64,000 bases of DNA from Actinomycetes bacterium. GTDB lineage: Bacteria; Actinomycetota; Actinomycetes; Propionibacteriales; Propionibacteriaceae. Positions 56,491 through 64,000 of the stretch are shown here, one piece after another. Below the pieces are notes generated by a model that saw only the letters and a program-made list of their open reading frames with translations, did not search any database and was not told the DNA's origin. Made by a program: the position numbers and the translations under genes. The stretch lies in contig JAEVYS010000056.1 in assembly GCA_023392635.1 (NCBI GenBank), positions 1-64,000 on the forward strand, given 5' to 3'. Numbering within the stretch: the stretch's first letter is position 1; the number at the start of each line of letters is the position of its first letter.

Positions 56491-58146
56491 ATGACCAGGC
56501 TGCTCGACCGTTACCGGCGCGTGCTCGCCTACCTCCTGCCCAGAGCCGTGGTGTGGGCGCTGGCTCTCGGTGCACTCGCCCTGTTGGGGACGGGGTGGAC
56601 GGTGGCGGGTGCCGCGATCGCCGGGGCAACCGTCCTGCTTCTCGCGGCCTGGCGGGTCGCCCGGCCCGGTGCCGACTCCCATGTGGTTGCGAGGGCAGCG
56701 CTGGCGATGGGCCTGGCTGCGTCCTCGACCGACCCCGTGCCGGCTCTCCTCGCAGGGCTGGCTGTCGTGGCAGGGCTGATGGCCGAGCACTCGATCGGCC
56801 GGGCCACCCGCCCGGGACTCGTGGCCGTCGGCCTTCCCGGCTACAAGGCCCCCGTGGTGACCCGCCTGAGGGAACCGATCTTCCTGGCCACCGTCGCCGG
56901 AGTGGCGACCCTCGCGCTCGGGGGCATGGGCGTGCCGGCTGCGGCCGTCGCCGTCATGGTGCTGGTCGAGTTGGGAGTCGCCACCGCCCTCGCGTGCGTC
57001 CAGCTGGTGCGGGCGAGACGGCACACCGACGAGCGCGAGATCCGTTCGGCCCTCACGGCGCTCGGTCCACGGTACGGCGTCTACTACAGCGGCACTCCCG
57101 CGGGGAGCTACCAGATCGAGATGTGGCTCCCCCACCTTCGGCGCACCGGGGAGACCGGAGTCCTGCTCATCCGCGACGACCAGTTCGTCCAGGCGGCCGC
57201 CCGCTGCGGGCTGCCGGTGGTGCTCGCCCGCTCGGTCGAGTCCCTCGAGTACGCGGTCGTGCCGTCCCTGAGCACCCTGTTCTACGTCAACAACGACGCC
57301 AGGAACGTGGATGGCGTCCGGCAGCGCGGCGTGACCCACGTCCACCTCGGGCACGGGGACAGCGACAAGCCGGCGAGCTACAGCCCCACCTTCGCGATGT
57401 TCGACCGCATCTTCGTCGCGGGCCAGGCGGCGGTGGACCGGTTCGCCCAGCACGGCGTCGTGGTGCCACGGGAGAAGTTCCAGCTCGTGGGTCGGCCCCA
57501 GGTCGCCGAGATCGCTGTGGCGGCGACGAACATCGCGCGTGCCGGGGCGCCGGTGGTGCTGTACGCGCCCACCTGGCGCGGCGGGATGGGCGACTCGGTC
57601 TTCGGTTCGCTCCACTGGGGGCACCGGATCGTCGCGGAGCTCATCGCCGCGGGCGCAGTGGTGTGGTTCAGGCCTCATCCGTACTCAGCGCGTGACGCCG
57701 AGTCACGGGTACAGATCGCCCGCATCGACGAACTCCTGGCGGCCGACACCTCTCGGTTCCACCAGCCGAGTTCCCGACTCGCGGGCCGCTCGATCTTCGA
57801 GTGCATGAACGCATCGGATGCCCTGGTGGCCGACATCTCCAGCGTCGCGTCCGATTACCTCTACAGCAACAAGCCCTTCGCCCTCACCGACGCCGGGCTC
57901 GTGGAGGACCTGGAGGCGGCCTACCCGCTCGCGAGGGCGGCGGTCACCCTGAGGAGGGGCGACGAGCTCGGCGGGCCGATCGCCGACCTGCTCACCGGCG
58001 ACCCGCGTCGCGAGCAGCGGGCGGAGATCCGGCGTTACTACCTCGGCGACTGGCCGCCGGAGGAGTACGCGCACGTGTTCGTGACGGCGGCGCAGGCCGT
58101 GATCCGTGCTCCTGCGCCCGGGACGAGGACTCCGGGAAGTGATTAG
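56491..58146 (+). CDS. TagF-like polyol phosphotransferase with N-terminal membrane domain (2)
   Basis: A 551-aa second member of the family with HVHLGHGDSDKPASYSPTFA, FVAGQAAVDRFAQHGV, WFRPHPYSARDAES and ADISSVASDYLYSNKPF. Six hydrophobic stretches occupy residues about 15-175 (WALALGALALLGTGWTVAG and others). It shares the whole HGDSDK...AGQAA.DRF block with the other two, but overall identity looks moderate, so different polyol or chain position is possible. An agagga site lies 6 nt before the ATG at 56491. It is co-directional with the Acs1-like gene, and its TAG stop forms the -10 box of pgi. Confidence 0.83.
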   Translation: MTRLLDRYRRVLAYLLPRAVVWALALGALALLGTGWTVAGAAIAGATVLLLAAWRVARPGADSHVVARAALAMGLAASSTDPVPALLAGLAVVAGLMAEHSIGRATRPGLVAVGLPGYKAPVVTRLREPIFLATVAGVATLALGGMGVPAAAVAVMVLVELGVATALACVQLVRARRHTDEREIRSALTALGPRYGVYYSGTPAGSYQIEMWLPHLRRTGETGVLLIRDDQFVQAAARCGLPVVLARSVESLEYAVVPSLSTLFYVNNDARNVDGVRQRGVTHVHLGHGDSDKPASYSPTFAMFDRIFVAGQAAVDRFAQHGVVVPREKFQLVGRPQVAEIAVAATNIARAGAPVVLYAPTWRGGMGDSVFGSLHWGHRIVAELIAAGAVVWFRPHPYSARDAESRVQIARIDELLAADTSRFHQPSSRLAGRSIFECMNASDALVADISSVASDYLYSNKPFALTDAGLVEDLEAAYPLARAAVTLRRGDELGGPIADLLTGDPRREQRAEIRRYYLGDWPPEEYAHVFVTAAQAVIRAPAPGTRTPGSD

Positions 58147-58149
58147 GGT
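58144..58149 (+). promoter_or_regulatory. -10 box overlapping a stop codon, leaderless start of pgi
   Basis: TAGGGT: the TAG stop of the preceding gene is its first half. It lies 6 nt before the ATG at 58156. Confidence 0.55.
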
Positions 58150-58155
58150 GATCCC

Positions 58156-59829
58156 ATGACCGAACTCGTCGACGTCACCACCACGGCCGCCTGGCAGAAG
58201 CTGTCCGAGCTCGCCGCCGCACTCGAACCCGATCTTCGTGGCTGGTTCGCCGCAGACCCTGCACGCGTGGAGAAGCTGACCTTCACCGCCGCCGACCTCT
58301 TCGTCGACCTGTCCAAGAACCTCGTCGACGACAACATCCTCGCCGCCCTCGTTGAGCTGGCCGAGCAGGTGGGACTGGCCGAGCGCCGCGACGCGATGTA
58401 CGCCGGCGAGCGGATCAACGTCACGGAGAACCGCTCCGTGCTGCACACCGCGCTGCGGCGTCCGAAGGGCGACAGCCTGGTCGTGGAGGGCACCGACGTC
58501 GTCGCCGAGGTGCACGCGGTGCTCGACAGGGTCTACGCCTTCGCCGACCGGGTCCGTAGCGGAGAGTGGAAGGGCGTCACCGGCCGGCCCATCCGCACCG
58601 TCGTCAACATCGGCATCGGCGGCTCCGACCTCGGCCCGGTGATGGTCTACGAGGCGCTCAAGCCCTACGTGAAGGCGGGTCTGGAGTGCCGCTTCGTCTC
58701 CAACATCGACCCCACTGACGTCTGGGAGAAGACCGCCGACCTCGACCCGGCGACAACGCTGTTCATCGTCGCCTCGAAGACCTTCACCACGCTCGAGACG
58801 CTCACCAACGCCCGGATGGCGCGCGACTGGCTCCTCGCGCAGCTGCGGAACGCCGGCACGATCGACGGCTCCGAGGACGCAGCGAAGGACGCCATCGCCC
58901 ACCACTTCGTCGCGGTCTCGACGGCGCTGGACAAGGTCGCCGCCTTCGGGATCGATCCGGAGAACGCGTTCGGGTTCTGGGACTGGGTGGGGGGACGCTA
59001 CTCGGTCGACTCCGCCGTCGGCACCTCGCTCGCGGTCGCGCTCGGCCCGGACAACTTCGCCGAATTCCTCGCCGGCTTCCACGCCATCGACGAGCACTTC
59101 GCGACCACCCCGCTGGCGTCCAACGTGCCCGCGCTGATGGGTCTGCTGAACGTCTGGTACGTCAACTTCCTGAAGGCCGGCAGCCACGCCGTCCTGCCGT
59201 ACGCGCAGTACCTGCACCGGTTCGCCGCCTACCTGCAGCAGCTCACGATGGAGTCCAACGGCAAGGGCGTCCGCCTGGACGGCTCGGACGTGGTCACCGA
59301 GACCGGCGAGATCTTCTGGGGCGAGCCCGGCACCAACGGCCAGCACGCCTTCTACCAGCTGATCCACCAGGGCACGCAGTTGATCCCGGCCGACTTCATC
59401 GCGGTCGCCACGCCGGCGCACCCGATCCAGGACGGCGACGCGGACGTCCACGAGCTGTTCCTGTCGAACTTCTTCGCCCAGACGAAGGCGCTGGCCTTCG
59501 GCAAGACCGCCGACGAGGTGCGGGCAGAGGGCACGAAGGAGGAGATCGTGCCGGCCCGGGTGTTCCCGGGCAACCGTCCGACGACATCGATCATGGCCCC
59601 CGCGCTCACCCCGTCCGTGGTGGGCCAGCTGATCGCCCTGTACGAGCACATCACCTTCACCCAGGGCGTGGTCTGGGGCATCAACAGCTTCGACCAGTGG
59701 GGTGTCGAACTCGGCAAGCAACTGGCGATGCAGATCGCTCCTGCCGTCGCCGGGGATGCCGACGCGCTGGCCGCGCAGGACGCGTCGACGAGATCGCTGG
59801 TCGGCTACTACCTCGAGCACCGGCACTAG
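58156..59829 (+). CDS. pgi: Glucose-6-phosphate isomerase
   Basis: Interconverts glucose 6-phosphate and fructose 6-phosphate. It is 557 aa, the long-form PGI of actinobacteria and proteobacteria. Signature blocks: NIGIGGSDLGPVMVYEALKP, VASKTFTTLETLTNA (phosphate binding), WDWVGGRYSVDSAVG, MESNGKGVRLDG, WGEPGTNGQHAFYQLIHQG (base-catalyst Glu region) and the late VWGINSFDQWGVELGKQLA with the active-site Lys. It has its own leaderless promoter inside the teichoic-acid locus, between polymerase and exporter genes, so it may be expressed at the same time but is also a housekeeping enzyme. Confidence 0.96.
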   Translation: MTELVDVTTTAAWQKLSELAAALEPDLRGWFAADPARVEKLTFTAADLFVDLSKNLVDDNILAALVELAEQVGLAERRDAMYAGERINVTENRSVLHTALRRPKGDSLVVEGTDVVAEVHAVLDRVYAFADRVRSGEWKGVTGRPIRTVVNIGIGGSDLGPVMVYEALKPYVKAGLECRFVSNIDPTDVWEKTADLDPATTLFIVASKTFTTLETLTNARMARDWLLAQLRNAGTIDGSEDAAKDAIAHHFVAVSTALDKVAAFGIDPENAFGFWDWVGGRYSVDSAVGTSLAVALGPDNFAEFLAGFHAIDEHFATTPLASNVPALMGLLNVWYVNFLKAGSHAVLPYAQYLHRFAAYLQQLTMESNGKGVRLDGSDVVTETGEIFWGEPGTNGQHAFYQLIHQGTQLIPADFIAVATPAHPIQDGDADVHELFLSNFFAQTKALAFGKTADEVRAEGTKEEIVPARVFPGNRPTTSIMAPALTPSVVGQLIALYEHITFTQGVVWGINSFDQWGVELGKQLAMQIAPAVAGDADALAAQDASTRSLVGYYLEHRH

Positions 59830-59857
59830 CGTGGCGGTACCGGTCACGCACCTCCGG

Positions 59858-59863
59858 TAGACT
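59858..59863 (+). promoter_or_regulatory. -10 box of the ABC exporter operon
   Basis: TAGACT. The leader is about 40 nt and has a gaagaagaaggga ribosome site before the ATG at 59907. Confidence 0.45.
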
Positions 59864-59906
59864 CTGGCTTCGGCTCTCTGGCTGAAGAAGAAGGGACGAT
59901 ATCCGC

Positions 59907-60752
59907 ATGTCGCTGGCCGCCTTTGCCGAGGCGCAGGGTTTGCACCGGGTCGGAGCACGACCCTCGTTCTTCAAGTACCTCGCCCAGACCTGGGACCGAC
60001 GCCAGTTCACCATCACGCTCGCCCGGTACCGCATGCGCTCGGCGGTGGAGGCCAACCGCCTCGGCCTGCTGTGGATCGTGCTGCGTCCGACGCTCAACGC
60101 CCTGATCTACGGCTTGATCTTCGGCCTGCTGCAGAGGGGTGCCCGGCCGGCCGATTACGCCGCGTACGTCGTGGTGGGCGTGTTCTTCTTCAACTTCTTC
60201 TCCGGTTCGATGTCCAATGGCGCCAAGTCGATCACCGGCGACCGTTCGCTCGTGCAGTCGCTCGCCTTTCCGCGGCTCACGCTCCCGCTCGCGACCGTCC
60301 TGCGGGAGCTCCTCGAGTTCCTGGCCACCTTCGTGGTGATGCTCGGGATCGTGGTGGCATTCGGGCACCTCCCCCGGTGGGACTGGTTCCTGCTGCTCCC
60401 GCTGATCGCCGTGTACACGCTGTTCAACGCCGGGGTCGCGATGATCTGCGCCAGGCTCACTGTCCACGTCCGGGACCTGACCCAGATCCTGCCGTTCATC
60501 AGCCGGCTGCTCTTCTACAGTTCCGGCGTCCTCTTCGCCGTCGACAAGATCCTCGACCAGCACCCGCTCGTCATCGCCGCCTTCGACTACTACCCGATCT
60601 ACCAGGTCCTGCAGCTCGCTCGCCACATCCTCACGAACACCCAGACCTACCGACCGGAGTACTGGTGGTACCTCTCGATCACCTCCGTCATCACCTTCGT
60701 CGTGGGCCTGTTGTTCTTCTGGGTCGCCGAGGAGAGGTATGGCCGTGACTGA
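59907..60752 (+). CDS. ABC-2 polysaccharide exporter permease, TagG-like
   Basis: A 281-aa integral membrane protein. After a cytoplasmic amphipathic start (FFKYLAQTWDRRQFTITLA) it has six membrane helices. The RMRSAVEANRLGLLWIVLRP motif, GVFFFNFFSGSMSNGAKSIT and FPRLTLPLATVLRELLEF are typical of ABC-2 exporters of teichoic acid or O-antigen (TagG/Wzm). It would carry the finished polymer on its lipid carrier across the membrane. The ATPase gene overlaps by 14 nt, so both are made together. Confidence 0.9.
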   Translation: MSLAAFAEAQGLHRVGARPSFFKYLAQTWDRRQFTITLARYRMRSAVEANRLGLLWIVLRPTLNALIYGLIFGLLQRGARPADYAAYVVVGVFFFNFFSGSMSNGAKSITGDRSLVQSLAFPRLTLPLATVLRELLEFLATFVVMLGIVVAFGHLPRWDWFLLLPLIAVYTLFNAGVAMICARLTVHVRDLTQILPFISRLLFYSSGVLFAVDKILDQHPLVIAAFDYYPIYQVLQLARHILTNTQTYRPEYWWYLSITSVITFVVGLLFFWVAEERYGRD

Positions 60753-61542
60753 ACCGGGAGGCCAGCACGCCCCGAAGCCGGTGGTCGTCGTCGACGACGT
60801 GCATGTGAAGTACCGCGCCTACTCCTCGGGCAAGGCCGCGGTCGGCGCGAACGCGCGCGGCGGCCTGCTGCGGAAGGCCAAGGGCATCCGTGAGGTGCAT
60901 GCCCTGCGCGGGGTCACCTTCACGGCGTACGAGAACGAGTCGATCGGGGTGATCGGCTCGAACGGCTCCGGCAAGTCGACGCTGATGCGCACGATCGTCG
61001 GCCTCACCCCGCCCGCCGCCGGCGCGGTCTACGCGACGAGTCGCCCGAACCTCCTCGGCATCGGAGCGGCCCTGCTGTCCGAGCTGTCCGGTGAACGGAA
61101 CATCGTGCTCGGCGGGTTGGCCCTGGGGTACTCCCGTTCGGAGGTGGTCAAGCTCCGCGACCAGATCGTCGAGTTCGCCGAGCTCGAGGAGTTCATCGAC
61201 CTGCCCATGAAGACGTACTCCTCCGGCATGGCGGCGCGCCTGAAGTTCTCGATCGCCGCGTCCCGCAACCACGAGATCCTGATCGTGGACGAAGCACTCT
61301 CGGTCGGCGACAAGGAGTTCCGTCGGCGGAGCGAGGACCGCCTGCGGGAGATCCGGGACAACGCCGGCACGATCTTCCTGGTCTCCCACTCGATGAACTC
61401 CATCCGCGACACGTGCTCGCGAACGATCTGGCTGAACCGCGGCGAACTGATGATGGACGGTGCCACCGAAGAGGTCATCGGCGCCTACGAGAAGTTCAAG
61501 GCCGACGGCGTCGGGGCCCGGAGGGCTGCCCCGCCCCGCTAG
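60739..61542 (+). CDS. ABC exporter ATP-binding protein, TagH-like
   Basis: A 267-aa ATPase for the TagG-like permease. Walker A is GSNGSGKSTLMR (about 72-83), the ABC signature region is MKTYSSGMAARLKFSIA, Walker B is ILIVDEALSVGDKEF and the switch His is in LVSHSMNSI. It has the short polysaccharide-exporter (Wzt/TagH) form but lacks a long C-terminal carbohydrate-binding domain, so chain-end recognition by that route is unlikely. The ATG at 60739 or a GTG 6 nt later may be the start; a gaggagagg site is compatible with either. It converges with the third polymerase gene. Confidence 0.92.
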   Translation: MAVTEPGGQHAPKPVVVVDDVHVKYRAYSSGKAAVGANARGGLLRKAKGIREVHALRGVTFTAYENESIGVIGSNGSGKSTLMRTIVGLTPPAAGAVYATSRPNLLGIGAALLSELSGERNIVLGGLALGYSRSEVVKLRDQIVEFAELEEFIDLPMKTYSSGMAARLKFSIAASRNHEILIVDEALSVGDKEFRRRSEDRLREIRDNAGTIFLVSHSMNSIRDTCSRTIWLNRGELMMDGATEEVIGAYEKFKADGVGARRAAPPR

Positions 61543-61601
61543 CTGTACTCGGCCGGGGGCGGACGTGCCCGCTCCCGCCGATGAACCCGGGTCCGCCGTC
61601 G

Positions 61602-63431
61602 TCACACGGAGGCGTCGGCGACCGCCCCATCGCAGAGCCGCTCGAGATTGGCGGCGAAGGCCGCCTGGGGTCCACCCGGCGGGTCGCCGAGCACATGCCG
61701 CCTCATCGCGATCCTCGCCTCCCGCAGCGGGTCTTCGCCGAGCGCCTGCCCGAGGATGAGGTCGAGGTCGGCCAGGTCCGGTCCGAGCAGGTATGAGCTG
61801 GCCTGGGACGGGTACGCCGCGACGAAGGCGTCCCTGGACAGGCCGGCCGGGTCGCAGACGATCACCGGACGCCCGGTGGCGAGGTAGTCGGAGACCAGGC
61901 TGGAGACGTCGGACACGAGCACGTCGGCACCGGCCAGGCACTCGGTCACTGTGAGCCCGCGGTCGGCGACCACCAGGTTGCCGTCGCCCGCCGCCCGCAA
62001 CATCGCCTCGATGCTCGCGATCGCCGCCAGCATCGTCGGGCGCACCACTCCGCTGGCGGGGTGGGGACGGAACCACACCCGCAGTTCGGGATGCCCGGCG
62101 AGGAGGCGGCGGACCAGCTCCACCCCGAGGACGTCGAGCGAACTGTGGGTGGTGTTGTCGTAGTAGCCCTCGAACGTGGGCGCGTACAGCAGCACCTTCG
62201 GGCTCCGGTCGGACGGACCCACCGGGAGCCCGGCTGCCTGCGGTCGACCGATGACGGCGAAGCGGCTGGGTTCGAGGTGGATGCCCGCCGCGGTGAACCG
62301 GTCGATGGCTGCCTGCCCGGCCACCCACGTCTCGTCGAAGACACGGATCAGGGCGTTCGCACTGGTGGCCTTGTCGGAGTCGCCGTGCGCGAGCATCACG
62401 TGCCGCAGGCGAGGGTCGCGGAGCAGGGTGGCGTTGCGTTCGCCGTAGGCGAGGTAGAAGGCGACCCGCACGCTCGGTAGCGTGAGCCGCTCCACATCCC
62501 GGTTGGTCGGGGCGTAGACCACCGCAGTGCTGGTGGACGCGAGCGGCACAAGCTGGCTGGCCTCCCTCACGAGCACCAGACCGCTGCGCGGCAGGTCGTC
62601 CAACGCCGGGAGCCACTGGTTGACGATGTACTTCGACTGCCGGGCCCCGAGGGAGACGTAGACGACGAAGGACGGCGCGGCAGCGGTGAGCGCCGCCGTG
62701 AGTTCTTCGGCCCACCCGCGCTGGTTGCGGTGCACCGCCAGCGCCTGCAGGCCGGTCCACGCCAGATAGCCGAGCGTGGCCGCGATGACGACAGCAGCGA
62801 GCACCAGGTGCAGGGCCACCCCGAGCAGGCCGAGCCCGACGGCCAGCGCCGCGGCGAGCACCACGAACTCCAGGCCGGCGAGGACGCCCGGGGTGCCGAC
62901 CGCGCGGGAGTAGCTGCGCGCGTGGTCGGCGAACGGCCGCGGCTGCGCGGGCCCGTGCGCGGGCAGGTACGCCAGGGGTGGCGCCGCGCGCGAGAGCCAG
63001 GTGGCGAGCACGGGCTGGGCGGTCCAGGCCAACTGGATGAACAGGACGGTCGTCAGGTAGGCGAGCCCTGCCGTGACCCCCACACCGGTGCCGAACACCA
63101 GCCCGGTCGCGATCAGGCTGCGCAGCAGTGCGCGGAGCTGGGCGCGGAGACCGACAAGGTCGAGCAGGCGGACGATGGTGGTGTCGGCGGGCGTCGCCAG
63201 CCATTCGGTGAGGGCCCCCACAGCCCAGCCGAGGAGACCGAGCCACCACAGCTGGAGCCACGCGGCGAGCAGCAGGAGGACGAAGCCGGCCACCACCAAC
63301 GGGAGGTACGCGCGCCCGGCGGCGGCGACCACGGGCCTGGGGAGGCGTCCCGGCCAGGCCGCGCGGGCGACTTCCTCCCACTCCGGAACGGGCGCCCGGC
63401 CCAGGTTGCCGATGGCTCCGCCGCGTCTCAC
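61602..63431 (-). CDS. TagF-like polyol phosphotransferase with N-terminal membrane domain (3)
   Basis: A 609-aa third member of the family. The N-terminal 220 residues have about seven hydrophobic segments. The catalytic part shows HVMLAHGDSDKATSANALIR, WVAGQAAIDRFTAAGI, WFRPHPASGVVRP and SDVSSLVSDYLATGRPV. It is the most diverged of the three in the membrane domain and in the linker. The GTG at 63431 has TAGGCT 6 nt upstream and no ribosome site. It points towards the exporter genes and ends 59 nt from them. Likely adds a different polyol phosphate or a primer unit to the same polymer. Confidence 0.82.
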   Translation of the reverse strand: MRRGGAIGNLGRAPVPEWEEVARAAWPGRLPRPVVAAAGRAYLPLVVAGFVLLLLAAWLQLWWLGLLGWAVGALTEWLATPADTTIVRLLDLVGLRAQLRALLRSLIATGLVFGTGVGVTAGLAYLTTVLFIQLAWTAQPVLATWLSRAAPPLAYLPAHGPAQPRPFADHARSYSRAVGTPGVLAGLEFVVLAAALAVGLGLLGVALHLVLAAVVIAATLGYLAWTGLQALAVHRNQRGWAEELTAALTAAAPSFVVYVSLGARQSKYIVNQWLPALDDLPRSGLVLVREASQLVPLASTSTAVVYAPTNRDVERLTLPSVRVAFYLAYGERNATLLRDPRLRHVMLAHGDSDKATSANALIRVFDETWVAGQAAIDRFTAAGIHLEPSRFAVIGRPQAAGLPVGPSDRSPKVLLYAPTFEGYYDNTTHSSLDVLGVELVRRLLAGHPELRVWFRPHPASGVVRPTMLAAIASIEAMLRAAGDGNLVVADRGLTVTECLAGADVLVSDVSSLVSDYLATGRPVIVCDPAGLSRDAFVAAYPSQASSYLLGPDLADLDLILGQALGEDPLREARIAMRRHVLGDPPGGPQAAFAANLERLCDGAVADASV

Positions 63432-63437
63432 GCGGTC

Positions 63438-63443
63438 AGCCTA
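63438..63443 (-). promoter_or_regulatory. -10 box, leaderless start of polymerase 3
   Basis: TAGGCT on the minus strand, 6 nt before the GTG at 63431. Confidence 0.55.
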
Positions 63444-63481
63444 ACGGTCGCCGGGCCCGCACCGGCCGCCAGCAGGGGCGC

Positions 63482-64000
63482 TCAGGCGTTGATCGCGACG
63501 TGCACGTGGTCGAAGTGGTTCGCCGTCGTCCCGCCACGGTCGGCCATCATGCGCCACCGGGGCGTCTGGGGCGTCCAGATGTGCTGCTCGAAGATGATGT
63601 GGTTGATGTTGAACACCTTCGCGTGGGCGATGAGGTAGTTCGCGATGCGGTGGCCCAGCGCGCTCTCGGCGCCGGGGGTGAGCATGATGTCGACGGCGCG
63701 ACCGTTCTTGTGGAACGGCAGTCCACCGGCCCGCCAGCCCCCGTAGGAGTTGACGGCGGGGAACAGCGCGCAGACCGACCGGTAGATGTGGATCGTGTCC
63801 TTGCGGAGCCGCTTCTCCACGGCCGAGCCCCGCGAGCACGGGGCCCACGTCGTGCCGGCCGCCTCTATCGGCGCCGCGTCGGAGAGTTCGGAGGCGAGCA
63901 CCCAGCCGAAGCCATCGGAGTACTCGACCTTGCGGTACTTGCCGTCGATCTCGGACGTCGCACTCACCCGCACGCCCAGCGAAAGGCCGCCGAGGAGCGC
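63482..64000 (-). CDS. SH3-like/peptidase-like secreted protein (5' partial)
   Basis: The gene runs off the right edge; 172 codons remain and the frame is open to base 64000. The first part (SEIDGKYRKVEYSDGFGWVL) looks like an SH3-like domain. The rest, YRSVCALFPAVNSYGGWRAG, NGRAVDIMLTPGAESALGHRI and GGTTANHFDHVHVAI, resembles the C-terminal domain of actinobacterial secreted proteins related to M15 peptidases, with His and Asp in metal-ligand-like positions (D-I-M, H-F-D-H-V-H). A role in cell-wall processing would suit the neighbouring teichoic-acid genes. The start and signal peptide lie outside the window. Confidence 0.72.
   Translation of the reverse strand, partial: ALLGGLSLGVRVSATSEIDGKYRKVEYSDGFGWVLASELSDAAPIEAAGTTWAPCSRGSAVEKRLRKDTIHIYRSVCALFPAVNSYGGWRAGGLPFHKNGRAVDIMLTPGAESALGHRIANYLIAHAKVFNINHIIFEQHIWTPQTPRWRMMADRGGTTANHFDHVHVAINA

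Overview
The window is high-GC DNA (roughly 70 percent by eye) and almost fully coding. It suggests an actinobacterium, most likely of the Propionibacteriaceae. The evidence is a succinyl-CoA:acetate/propionate CoA-transferase, a polyphosphate glucokinase, a glycogen-to-trehalose operon, actinobacterial PemK-like and DUF4342 proteins, and many GTG starts. At least eighteen genes look leaderless, with a TANNNT -10 box 5-8 nt before the start codon and no Shine-Dalgarno site.

Layout. 1-3485: end of a surface-polysaccharide locus (sugar transferase tail, UDP-glucose dehydrogenase, DUF4012 protein). 3598-12124: metabolic and regulatory genes (DUF1015, hexose-6-phosphate mutarotase, CoA-transferase, secreted RCC1-repeat protein, HAD phosphatase, TetR, membrane protein, secreted PxKF protein, DUF4342). 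12206-19141: glycogen debranching enzyme GlgX, a single-chain TreY-TreZ trehalose enzyme and an acetyltransferase-like protein in one operon on the minus strand. 19226-24600: PemK-like protein, a two-gene membrane glycosyltransferase unit, an ArsR/SRPBCC pair with its operator, and a structured non-coding stretch. 24625-31948: alpha-galactosidase, MDR oxidoreductase, a frameshifted pentapeptide-repeat-like gene, HAD-IIA phosphatase, monooxygenase-like protein, epimerase/TetR divergon, RNase HI.

31997-33371: a 100-bp direct repeat that includes a 33-bp-arm palindrome and the 3' end of tRNA-Gly(CCC). The two copies flank a frameshifted alpha/beta hydrolase. 33579-40460: LuxR regulator, DUF1707 and paired bacterial PH-domain proteins, galE, ppgK, argS. 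40549-44327: two sugar/polymer-modifying genes (GT4, and a pyruvyltransferase-like/GT8-like fusion). 44371-50865: a group of secreted nucleases or phosphodiesterases and a lipoprotein. 50989-63431: a teichoic-acid-type locus with a cytidylyltransferase-oxidoreductase fusion, an Acs1/Bcs1-like CDP-ribitol synthase fusion, three membrane-anchored TagF-type polymerases, a TagGH-like ABC exporter and phosphoglucose isomerase. 63482-64000: start-truncated secreted SH3/peptidase-like protein.

How it fits together. The central sugar genes (mutarotase, pgi, ppgK, galE, ugd) interconvert hexose phosphates and nucleotide sugars that feed wall polymer synthesis. GlgX and TreYZ turn glycogen into trehalose. 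The 50.9-63.4 kb locus can plausibly make two CDP-activated polyols, polymerise them at the membrane and export the polymer. The TagD-Gfo/Idh fusion and the three diverged polymerases hint at an unusual phosphopolyol polymer.
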